NCBI GenBank assembly: GCA_934402155.1
Contig: CAKRTP010000042.1
Span: 1 to 14,184 of the forward strand
Origin: an uncultured Blautia sp.
GTDB lineage: Bacteria > Bacillota > Clostridia > Lachnospirales > Lachnospiraceae
Reading direction: 5' to 3'
DNA length: 14,184 nt
Part shown: one piece after another, positions 6,710 to 13,554 of the stretch
Numbering within the stretch: the stretch's first letter is position 1
Layout of the letters: every line of letters begins with the position of its first letter
Notes under the pieces: generated by a model
The model's database searches: none
The model's input: only the letters and a program-made list of their open reading frames with translations
Told to the model about the DNA's origin: nothing
Program-made: the position numbers and the translations under genes

Positions 6710-7039
6710 TTATTTCTTCTTTGCAAGTTTATCTTTGGTATCAGGTGTTTTTGTACACTTGAGTTTCACATAAAATCCCAGTCCGACCATGATCACTACC
6801 AGCAATATAACGTAAGCAATCTTTGCCGCCAAACTCTCTGTATAAGAATCTATAAATGTCAGAATACCAATCAGAATCAAAGCAATTCCAGATCCCTTTG
6901 ACATTTTTTCCTCGTCATACTTCGCCTTGCGAAGCTGCACGTCCCCGCCTTTCAAAAAAATATCGCCATGCCCTGTCAGAAGCATGATCCCTACGATCAG
7001 AGCTGCTCCTGCAAGCAAAAAATCAAATGATCTTCCCAT
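6710..7039 (-). CDS. Small three-span membrane protein, possibly DUF3784-like
   Basis: Function unknown. The 109 residues contain three likely membrane segments, at about 6-22, 51-65 and 71-92, and a very basic tail (TKDKLAKKK). The hydrophilic loop LRKAKYDEEKMSKGSG (37-51) resembles the KYD-containing loop of DUF3784-type clostridial membrane proteins, which is recollection rather than a search result. The start at 7039 has AGGAGAG 4 bases upstream. It lies 19 bases after the transpeptidase stop with no terminator between, so the two are very probably one operon ending at the bidirectional terminator. A role with the transpeptidase at the membrane is inference from linkage only. Confidence 0.75.
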   Translation of the reverse strand: MGRSFDFLLAGAALIVGIMLLTGHGDIFLKGGDVQLRKAKYDEEKMSKGSGIALILIGILTFIDSYTESLAAKIAYVILLVVIMVGLGFYVKLKCTKTPDTKDKLAKKK

Positions 7040-7058
7040 TTTTCTCTCCTGTCATTCT

Positions 7059-8975
7059 TTAATAAAAACATACGATCGGAACATCATACTGGATCAGATC
7101 GTACAGCACTGCAGCATTCTCCGGCGGAAGATTTATACATCCATGAGATCCGTTTGTAAGATAAATATCGCCGCCAAACTCATCTCTCCAGTTTGCATCA
7201 TGGAAACCAATACCTCCATCAAATGGCATCCAGTATTGTACCGGCTGCTCATAATAACCAGGTTCTCCTTTCTGGCCACCTCTCAGGACATCCGGACTCT
7301 TCTTGTAATACAAAGTAAAGATACCGGAATGTGTCTGACGATCTGCATAACTCATGTTTCCAGAGACGAAATCGGATTCAAAAATATCTGAACCACCCTG
7401 ATAATAATACATATGCTGTTCACTTAAATCTACTTCAATGTAGGTATTGCCCAGATCATTTACACCATAGGCATTGGCAGTCTGTGAATAAATCGGCTCT
7501 CTGCTTGTCTGTGTTCCCGACTGGATTTCCTGACTCAGCTGAGCCGCTTCTGCTGCCTGATCAATCTTCCATCCATATACAGAGCTGGAAACATATACTG
7601 TTCTTCCGCTTGTTGTCTGGAATTCTCTCTCTGTTCCTACTGTATCATACGTTGCTGCAAGCTGGGCAACATATTCTGCCACATGCTGCTGGAAAGAATT
7701 ATCGTCCCATATCAGCTGTCCTTTTTCGTCAAACTGCAGCCAGTCTTTGATCGTATTTCCATCCAGTGTCGTAGTCTGATCACCAAACGTGTACGTAATG
7801 CTTGCTTTTGTATAATTGTTGCATGCCTCAAGTGCTGACTGGAGTTCCGGATCATCCTGTGTCACTTCTGCTGACACATATGCTTCCGGTGTATCGCTGA
7901 AATCTATGCTGGACTGCCTGGATGCTACTGCCGCATCAAGCACTTTGTATGCTTCTTTGATATTAAGTTTGCTGCCTTCTGTTTCAGGGACGATCACAAA
8001 GGCATTATTCTGAAATGCCACATATGCATTCTCCGGCTCTGTCTGATTCTCAGCCTGTGCACAATTCAATGATTTCAGCTGTTCCTGAAGAAGAGTCTTG
8101 TTATATCCCACATTCTCAGATACGCTGTAGCTCTTCTGCTCATAAAGCCCCCTGATCCATTCATATGGCTTCTGTGCCTTAAGAAGCTGAAGGATTTCTC
8201 CTGTGGACATGTATTTATAATCAATGTCCTCTCCTTTGATCGTCTGTGCAGCTATATTTCTGGAAGAAACCTCTATGGAATACTCACTCAGTTTCTCCCT
8301 CATGAGTTCTTCCACCTCATACGCTGTCTTCCGAGAACATTCTATGCCATTGATCCAGGTTCCTTCAAAGAAGCGGTCTGCAAAATAGTAACTGATTCCT
8401 CCATAAGCACAGCCACCCAGAACTACTATCATCAGCACTACAAGCCCAAAAATCTTCAGTCCTTTGTGTTTCCCTGGCTGTTTCGGCTCTGAAGTATATG
8501 TCGGAACCTGCGGTTTTTCAGCCTTCTTAGGTAACTTTTGATTCTGTGGATAAGGTGTCTGCTGTTTCTTCTCAGTCTTTGTCCCGGCAGTCGGCGAGGT
8601 ATTGTTTTTCCTCTCAAACTCCTCCAGCGGAACATAAATAACCGGACCTGGTCTTGCCGATTTACGCCTGTTTCGAACTACCGGAACTTCTTCCCCTGCA
8701 TCCTCTTCCGGTTCTTCTTCTGATTCTTCATATGCTTCTTCTGATCCGGAATCTCCATCTGAATAATCCTGCATCTCTATTGTCGTATTATATTCTCGTG
8801 GTGCTTCCTGATCCTCAGGATCTTCATAATCCACTTCTATATCATCAAACTCATCCTCGTCATCGTCCAGGATTTTGTCCAATGCTGCATTGATCTTATC
8901 TTCAATGTTTATATTCTCTTCCGATGCACCTCTATCATCTTCCGACAATCTCCCCTTTTTTTCTTCGCTACTCAT
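7059..8975 (-). CDS. Membrane-anchored L,D-transpeptidase with acidic cytoplasmic tail
   Basis: Cell-wall enzyme expected to cross-link peptidoglycan stems (3-3 links) or attach molecules to them. The protein has 638 residues: a cytoplasmic segment (1-173), one membrane span (about 174-197), an extracellular stalk with peptidoglycan-binding-4-like sequence (about 200-480), and a C-terminal YkuD domain (about 510-637). The catalytic cysteine is C613 in SHGCINLP, with H611 beside it and the upstream conserved His at 592 (GFHDANW); C613 was checked against the DNA. Residues 1-100 are extremely acidic, with runs such as DDDEDEFDD and EESEEEPEED, followed by a basic, Pro/Lys/Gln-rich linker. The start at 8975 has GAGGAGAG about 7 bases upstream. 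It leads an operon with a small membrane protein, and is preceded by a promoter and a long structured leader. Family is certain; the exact reaction is not. Confidence 0.94.
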   Translation of the reverse strand: MSSEEKKGRLSEDDRGASEENINIEDKINAALDKILDDDEDEFDDIEVDYEDPEDQEAPREYNTTIEMQDYSDGDSGSEEAYEESEEEPEEDAGEEVPVVRNRRKSARPGPVIYVPLEEFERKNNTSPTAGTKTEKKQQTPYPQNQKLPKKAEKPQVPTYTSEPKQPGKHKGLKIFGLVVLMIVVLGGCAYGGISYYFADRFFEGTWINGIECSRKTAYEVEELMREKLSEYSIEVSSRNIAAQTIKGEDIDYKYMSTGEILQLLKAQKPYEWIRGLYEQKSYSVSENVGYNKTLLQEQLKSLNCAQAENQTEPENAYVAFQNNAFVIVPETEGSKLNIKEAYKVLDAAVASRQSSIDFSDTPEAYVSAEVTQDDPELQSALEACNNYTKASITYTFGDQTTTLDGNTIKDWLQFDEKGQLIWDDNSFQQHVAEYVAQLAATYDTVGTEREFQTTSGRTVYVSSSVYGWKIDQAAEAAQLSQEIQSGTQTSREPIYSQTANAYGVNDLGNTYIEVDLSEQHMYYYQGGSDIFESDFVSGNMSYADRQTHSGIFTLYYKKSPDVLRGGQKGEPGYYEQPVQYWMPFDGGIGFHDANWRDEFGGDIYLTNGSHGCINLPPENAAVLYDLIQYDVPIVCFY

Positions 8976-9118
8976 TATATACTCTCCTCGAATATGTCTC
9001 AGACCATCATCGGTAACTTTGAGGATTCCTGTATGCCAACATGACTATTGTCAGCATAGCACCTGTTATCAGCAGCGGCTACCGATTCTCCCTCTCACTG
9101 CTGTCATTTTTCTGTAAC
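8976..9118 (-). ncRNA. Candidate pseudoknotted cis-regulatory leader of the transpeptidase gene
   Basis: The ~143-base leader, read on the minus strand, can form three helices. P1 is 8 bp with one G-U (9096-9103 with 9070-9077). The last 9 bases of its 18-base loop (9078-9086) can pair with 9009-9017, 9 bp with one G-U, making a pseudoknot directly stacked on P1. Between them lies a hairpin with TATGC/GCATA outside (9054-9058, 9032-9036) and TGAC/GTCA around an AATA loop inside (9042-9053). TCCTC (9021-9025), next to the pseudoknot strand, can pair with GAGGA of the ribosome binding site (8985-8989), which suggests control of translation. I do not recognise it as a known riboswitch class. Confidence 0.4.
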
Positions 9119-9124
9119 GCTTCC

Positions 9125-9152
9125 ATTATAACATACTTCTGGCTTTTTGCAC
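9125..9152 (-). promoter_or_regulatory. Promoter of the transpeptidase operon
   Basis: On the minus strand there is a perfect TATAAT (9125-9130) with an extended TG one base upstream. The -35 is poor, best matched by GTGCAA (9147-9152) with a 16-base spacer. The predicted start near 9118 leaves a long leader before the gene at 8975. Confidence 0.7.
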
Positions 9153-9193
9153 CTTAATTTCCATCTTTTTTTCAGTTAAAACTGAACTAATAT

Positions 9194-9224
9194 AAAACCG
9201 CAGAATGCATTCTGCATCCTGCGG
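9194..9224 (-). terminator. Intrinsic terminator of gpmI
   Basis: On the minus strand CCGCAGGATGCA (9213-9224) pairs with TGCATTCTGCGG (9198-9209, one mismatch) around a 3-base loop, followed by four U residues (9194-9197) and further AU-rich sequence. It lies about 25 bases after the gpmI stop, so the transpeptidase operon depends on its own promoter. Confidence 0.8.
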
Positions 9225-9248
9225 CTCAAATACTTCTGCTGATCCTGA

Positions 9249-10790
9249 TTATTTCTCAACCAGAAGGCTTTCTCCTGTCATATCTGCCGGCTGTTCCATT
9301 CCCATTAACTGAATCAGTGTAGGAATGATATCTGCCAGACATCCATTCTCTCTCAGAGTGTATTTCGGATCTGCGTTTACAAGAATAAACGGAACTGGAT
9401 TTGTTGTATGTGCTGTCCACGGTTCGCCTGTCTCATAGTCGATGAGCTGTTCCGCATTTCCATGGTCTGCGCATATAAACATCTGTCCATCTACTTCTTT
9501 GAGAGCTTCTACTGCTCTTCCAACACAACCATCTACTGTCTCGATTGCCTTGACTGCTGCAGCCTGAACACCTGTATGTCCTACCATATCCGGGTTTGCA
9601 AAGTTGATGATGATCACATCGTATTTATCAGATTTGATCGCATCTACCAGTTTGTCACATACTGCCGGTGCGCTCATTTCCGGCTGAAGATCATAGGTAG
9701 CAACCTTCGGAGATTTGACAAGAATTCTGTCCTCTCCCTTGTTCGGCTCCTCAACACCACCGTTAAAGAAGAATGTTACATGAGCATATTTCTCAGTTTC
9801 AGCGATACGAACCTGAGTCATGTCATGTGCTGCAAGATATTCACCAAATGTATTCTTAAGCTGAACCTTGTGGAATGCAACCAGTTTGTTCTGGATTGTT
9901 TCGTCATAATCTGTAAAGCATACATAAGTCAGATCCAGCTTCTTGGCTCTCTCAAATCCCTTGAATTCATCATCACAGAATGCTCTGGTGATCTCACGTG
10001 CACGGTCAGGACGGAAGTTAAAGAATACTACAGAATCTTTATCCTGAATTGTTGCAACCGGCTTGCCGTCTTTCTCGATAACTGTAGGAAGAACAAATTC
10101 ATCTGTCTTGTCATCATCGTAAGATGCCTGAACTGCTGCAGCTGCATCTGTGCCTTTGACACCCTCGCCTGCTGTCAGTGCCTTGTATGCAAGTTCTACT
10201 CGATCCCAGCGGTTATCTCGATCCATTGCATAATAACGTCCGGAAACAACAGCAATTTCACCAACACCGATCTCTTTCATTTTGGATTCCAGCTGTTCAA
10301 CAAACTCTTTACCTGATGCCGGAGGTGTATCACGTCCATCAAGGAAGCAGTGTACATAAACCTTATTCAGTCCCTCTCTCTTCGCCATCTCAAGGAGTGC
10401 ATAGAGATGAGTATTATGGCTGTGTACACCACCATCAGAAAGAAGTCCCATAAAATGGATAGCTGAATCATTTTCTTTCGCATTCTTCATTGCTGTAAGA
10501 AGTGCTTCGTTTTTGAAGAAATCTCCATCATTGATTTCCTTGGTGATTCTGGTAAGTTCCTGATATACGATGCGTCCTGCACCCATATTCATATGTCCTA
10601 CCTCAGAGTTACCCATCTGTCCGTCCGGAAGACCTACTGCAAGTCCACTGGCATTTCCCTTAACAAATGGATATTCTTCCATTAATTTATCCATAACAGG
10701 AGTTTTTGCTTCGTAGATCGCATTTCCCTCATGTTTGTCATTCAGTCCATAACCATCCAGGATCATTAAAACGGTTGGTTTTTTGCTCAT
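9249..10790 (-). CDS. gpmI: 2,3-bisphosphoglycerate-independent phosphoglycerate mutase
   Basis: Glycolytic enzyme interconverting 3- and 2-phosphoglycerate, cytoplasmic and Mn-dependent; member of the alkaline phosphatase superfamily. At 513 residues it is full length for the family. The N-terminal metal-binding Asp is D12 in MILDGYG, and the phosphorylated serine is S62 in GQMGNSEVGHMNMGAGR. Also visible are HSHNTHLYALL, FLDGRDTPP, the substrate-binding FNFRPDRAREITR, the metal-ligand segment NFANPDMVGHTG and CADHGNAEQ near the C-terminus. The start at 10790 has AAAGGAG about 7 bases upstream. A terminator follows. tpiA lies on the same strand, but hom and a DUF2974 gene lie between them. 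Confidence 0.98.
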   Translation of the reverse strand: MSKKPTVLMILDGYGLNDKHEGNAIYEAKTPVMDKLMEEYPFVKGNASGLAVGLPDGQMGNSEVGHMNMGAGRIVYQELTRITKEINDGDFFKNEALLTAMKNAKENDSAIHFMGLLSDGGVHSHNTHLYALLEMAKREGLNKVYVHCFLDGRDTPPASGKEFVEQLESKMKEIGVGEIAVVSGRYYAMDRDNRWDRVELAYKALTAGEGVKGTDAAAAVQASYDDDKTDEFVLPTVIEKDGKPVATIQDKDSVVFFNFRPDRAREITRAFCDDEFKGFERAKKLDLTYVCFTDYDETIQNKLVAFHKVQLKNTFGEYLAAHDMTQVRIAETEKYAHVTFFFNGGVEEPNKGEDRILVKSPKVATYDLQPEMSAPAVCDKLVDAIKSDKYDVIIINFANPDMVGHTGVQAAAVKAIETVDGCVGRAVEALKEVDGQMFICADHGNAEQLIDYETGEPWTAHTTNPVPFILVNADPKYTLRENGCLADIIPTLIQLMGMEQPADMTGESLLVEK

Positions 10791-10855
10791 AATCTTCTCC
10801 TTTATTGTATAAATTTCTCTGCTTTACCGCAGAATACATCTACATGTTTCTTCCT

Positions 10856-10888
10856 ATTATATACTACCAAAAATTCAGATTTTTTCAA
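10856..10888 (-). promoter_or_regulatory. Possible promoter of gpmI
   Basis: On the minus strand a perfect TATAAT (10856-10861) lies 66 bases upstream of the gpmI start, within TATATAAT. The only good -35, TTGAAA (10883-10888), is 19 or 21 bases away depending on the -10 register, longer than ideal. It overlaps the end of the DUF2974 coding region. A small hairpin, TCTGC/GCAGA (10818-10822 with 10829-10833), sits in the leader. Confidence 0.45.
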
Positions 10889-12023
10889 GGATTTTATCGG
10901 AAAAGCTCTGTGACAGGAACGGTATTTTTTCTCTGCCTGTCAGATGAAGCTGTTCCAACCATCCTCCAAACAGTGATATCAGAAGTTCCTGCATCATTTC
11001 TCTTGATTCTGGTGCGAAATTCTCAATACGCTTCAACATAGCAGTAAAACTTTTGAGACCTCCGTCCTGAACTTCGCTCAGATTTTCATAACCGGATGCC
11101 TCAATTGCCGCAAACAGATCTTCTATCAGAATCTTTCTCTGCTCTACGTTCATACCGTCGATCCACTTATGCAGAATCTGAATAAAAGTCTCTGCACGTT
11201 TACTCAATTCTTCTTTTCTGATAAAATGTGCTCCTTTTATCTCCCACGAAAACCCATCATGCTGTATGAGCCCCTTATTGGAACTTGAAACAATAACCGG
11301 CTCCTTAGCATGTTCCAGAAGTGTCCCAATAATAGAATACTGAGGAATAATTCTTGTAATTTTCGGAAGAAGCAGCTGTGTCTCCGGAAGCTTCAGAAAC
11401 TCTTCTGAAAAACCAGGCCCATCATTAGAATATATCTGCAGAATCCGCGGATGTATCTCCGAACATTTTACTGCTCCGTAAACAGCAAGATTTCCTCCTT
11501 TGGAATGACCGCCAATACGGAACATCCTCTGTGAACTCTCCGCTGTTTTTCGCAAATACTCCACTGCCCGCTGCTGAGCCGGAACTACTCCTGTACTTAA
11601 ATTAAAATCCTCTTTCCAGCCAATGATCGTATCATCCGTTCCACGAAAAGAAATATAAGAAGATCCATCGTCCAGAAGGATTTCCACGGCTGAAAACTGC
11701 TGTGCTTCACTTGCTACGATTTCATTCACATAATTACGGATCACACACGTTCCAAAACGTTCTGTCTTTGCCATTTCGAACATCATAAACGGTGCAAATC
11801 GAATAAAAGATTTATCTTTTTTTAATTCTTCTGCTGTATGAAGCTGCAGAAATTTTTCTGTGAGTGCTTTAATCTCTATTCCTTCTGTGCTGGCCGCCTC
11901 CGGCAGTCCATCCAGATTGATATAGGAAAAACAGGCCAGGATCAGATTATCCACTTCATTAAATTCCGACTGTGCAAAGGAAAGATCACCTCGCCATTCG
12001 ATATAATCCATGATATTCCCCAT
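10875..12023 (-). CDS. DUF2974 (Mbeg1-like) alpha/beta-hydrolase
   Basis: Lipase-like protein of 382 residues with no proven reaction. It matches the DUF2974/Mbeg1-like family of Firmicute alpha/beta-hydrolases: FRGTDD at 126-131 resembles the oxyanion strand of class 3 lipases. The nucleophile elbow is GGHSKGGN with Ser174. Candidate remaining triad members are D201 (NDGPGF) and H255 (QHDGFSW). No signal peptide or membrane span is seen, so it is probably cytoplasmic. The C-terminal ~110 residues are helical and of unknown role. The start at 12023 has AAGGAGT 7 bases upstream. It follows hom after 61 bases with no terminator or convincing promoter between, so the two are probably cotranscribed. 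The substrate is unknown. Confidence 0.87.
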   Translation of the reverse strand: MGNIMDYIEWRGDLSFAQSEFNEVDNLILACFSYINLDGLPEAASTEGIEIKALTEKFLQLHTAEELKKDKSFIRFAPFMMFEMAKTERFGTCVIRNYVNEIVASEAQQFSAVEILLDDGSSYISFRGTDDTIIGWKEDFNLSTGVVPAQQRAVEYLRKTAESSQRMFRIGGHSKGGNLAVYGAVKCSEIHPRILQIYSNDGPGFSEEFLKLPETQLLLPKITRIIPQYSIIGTLLEHAKEPVIVSSSNKGLIQHDGFSWEIKGAHFIRKEELSKRAETFIQILHKWIDGMNVEQRKILIEDLFAAIEASGYENLSEVQDGGLKSFTAMLKRIENFAPESREMMQELLISLFGGWLEQLHLTGREKIPFLSQSFSDKILEKI

Positions 12024-12084
12024 ACAACATACTCCTTACATTCATATACTTCGCTGCATAATTCTATATCAGCCAATAGTAATT

Positions 12085-13380
12085 TTATTCACCGTAAACG
12101 CGAAGCATACTGCTGATCTTACGCACAGAACTTCTTCCACTCAGTTCTTCCATTGCTGTGCGGAAATCACCCTCACGGACTTTTGCCGTGATCACAACAA
12201 CTTCTGCGCTGTCCTGTGCGCGGGCAGCTTTCTGAATGATCTGTGCTACACTGACACCATATTTTGCAAATACGGCAGTCATCTCTGCAAGAACACCACA
12301 ACGGTCTTCTACAAGCAGACGCATAAAGTAACGATTATGCGTATCTGCCATTTTCTTTACAGGAAGTTCTTTGTAACAGGTACATCCGATACGCCCACAG
12401 CAGCCTGCCTTGATATTTCTTGCAATGTCAAACAGATCACCGACAACAGCACTTGCTGTCGGCAGTTCTCCGGCTCCACGTCCATAGAACATTGCATTTT
12501 CAACTGCATCACCATTTACAAAAACAGCATTATAGGAATCATTTACGCTTGCAAGCGGATGATTGCTTGGAATAAGCATCGGGCAAACATATGCTTCGAT
12601 TCCTTCTTCTGTATTCTTTGCCACTCCAAGAAGTTTTATGTCACAACCCATTTCTTTTGCGTATTTAATGTCTTTTGATGTGATTCTGGTGATTCCTTCA
12701 GTATATACATCATCAAAAACAACCCTGGAATTGAATGCTACTGAAGACAGAATCGCCACTTTACGTCCAGCGTCAAGCCCCTCGATATCTGCTGTCGGAT
12801 CTGCCTCTGCGTAGCCAAGATCTGTAGCCAGTGCCAGTGCATCCTTAAATTCCATACCATCCTGTGTCATCTTCGTGAGAATAAAGTTGGTAGTTCCATT
12901 GACAATTCCCATAACTTCAGCCATATGATTTCCGGCCAGACATTCTTTGAGCGGGCGAATGATCGGAATTCCACCTGCGACTGCTGCCTCAAAAAGGAAA
13001 TCCACATGATGTGCTTCTGCTGCATCAAGAAGTTCCTTGCCATGAACAGCAATAAGATCTTTATTTGCAGAGACCACATGCTTTCCTGCATTCAGAGCTG
13101 ATAAGATATAAGTTCTTGCCGGCTCAATACCTCCGATCAGTTCAATCACAATATCGATCTCTGGATCATTTACAATATCATCCCAGCTGTTGGTCAGAAT
13201 CTCAGGATTCTCAACCTTGGATGCTGCTTTTTCCAGATTACGCACCAGAATCTTAGTGATTTCTATTTCACTTCCGATTTTCAGAATCATTTCTTCTTTC
13301 TGGCCTTTCAGCACCTTATAAACACCTGTTCCTACTGTACCCATACCCAGAAGGGCTGCGCGAATCACTTTTTTTTCCAT
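12085..13380 (-). CDS. hom: Homoserine dehydrogenase
   Basis: Reduces aspartate semialdehyde to homoserine with NAD(P)H, the branch point to threonine and methionine. The 431 residues show an N-terminal Rossmann fold with GMGTVG at 12-17. Conserved catalytic-domain residues include K107 in SANKDLIA, the GIVNGTTNFILT segment (158-169), E192/D198/D203 in the GYAEADPTADIEGLDA region, and catalytic K207 (GRKVAILS). The C-terminal ACT domain (about 350-430, beginning YFMRLLVEDRCGVLAEM) normally senses threonine, so feedback inhibition is expected from family knowledge. The start at 13380 has AAAGGAG about 8 bases upstream. It has its own strong promoter after the tpiA terminator. No thrB, thrC or aspartate kinase adjoins it; the linked gene is a DUF2974 hydrolase. 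Confidence 0.97.
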   Translation of the reverse strand: MEKKVIRAALLGMGTVGTGVYKVLKGQKEEMILKIGSEIEITKILVRNLEKAASKVENPEILTNSWDDIVNDPEIDIVIELIGGIEPARTYILSALNAGKHVVSANKDLIAVHGKELLDAAEAHHVDFLFEAAVAGGIPIIRPLKECLAGNHMAEVMGIVNGTTNFILTKMTQDGMEFKDALALATDLGYAEADPTADIEGLDAGRKVAILSSVAFNSRVVFDDVYTEGITRITSKDIKYAKEMGCDIKLLGVAKNTEEGIEAYVCPMLIPSNHPLASVNDSYNAVFVNGDAVENAMFYGRGAGELPTASAVVGDLFDIARNIKAGCCGRIGCTCYKELPVKKMADTHNRYFMRLLVEDRCGVLAEMTAVFAKYGVSVAQIIQKAARAQDSAEVVVITAKVREGDFRTAMEELSGRSSVRKISSMLRVYGE

Positions 13381-13402
13381 TGGAATGGCTCCTTTCTCCT
13401 CG

Positions 13403-13419
13403 TCCCTGCTTTTCAGGGA
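13403..13419 (-). other. Small hairpin in the hom leader
   Basis: On the minus strand TCCCTG (13414-13419) pairs perfectly with CAGGGA (13403-13408) around a 5-base loop. It lies in the ~55-base leader, about 5 bases upstream of a GAGGAG and the AAAGGAG ribosome binding site. It has no U-tract and is not a terminator; a role in transcript stability is possible but unproven. Confidence 0.5.
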
Positions 13420-13429
13420 TTATTGCAAC

Positions 13430-13469
13430 ACTATTTGTTAATAGTATGGCAGAAAAAGGAATTTGTCAA
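13430..13469 (-). promoter_or_regulatory. Promoter of hom with inverted repeat over the -10
   Basis: On the minus strand a consensus -35, TTGACA (13464-13469), is followed after exactly 17 bases by TACTAT (13441-13446). The inverted repeat ACTATT-AACA-AATAGT (13430-13445) covers the -10 and the expected start site. It could be a repressor site or chance in AT-rich DNA. No leader long enough for a T-box or riboswitch is present. Confidence 0.75.
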
Positions 13470-13490
13470 GCACGGACATTTGTGCGCGTC

Positions 13491-13535
13491 AAAAAAGCCA
13501 GATATTTCTTACCAATCTGTAAAAAATATCTGGCT
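13491..13535 (-). terminator. Intrinsic terminator of tpiA
   Basis: On the minus strand AGCCAGATATTT (13524-13535) pairs perfectly over 12 bp with AAATATCTGGCT (13496-13507), with a 16-base loop, followed by six U residues. It starts about 20 bases after the tpiA stop and insulates hom from tpiA. Confidence 0.93.
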
Positions 13536-13554
13536 CTGTAAATTTATCGTTTAA

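Noticed and set aside
9069..9107. 12-codon leader peptide in the transpeptidase leader
   Set aside because: It has no ribosome binding site, no runs of regulatory codons and overlaps the proposed helix; an 11-codon frame further down has the same weakness.
9009..9118. c-di-GMP-I (GEMM) or c-di-AMP (ydaO) riboswitch before the transpeptidase gene
   Set aside because: Only a short GUUACCGAUG resembles GEMM; its conserved tetraloop-receptor sequences and P1 are missing, and the ydaO conserved purine and GACAG-type segments were not found in the right order.
9408..10316. 302-codon plus-strand open frame inside gpmI
   Set aside because: It lies antisense to the unmistakable gpmI gene, has Cys/Ile/Phe-rich composition typical of antisense reading, no ribosome binding site and no recognisable domain.
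12010..12678. 222-codon plus-strand open frame across hom and the DUF2974 start
   Set aside because: Antisense to two well-supported genes, with no family motif and no upstream ribosome binding site.
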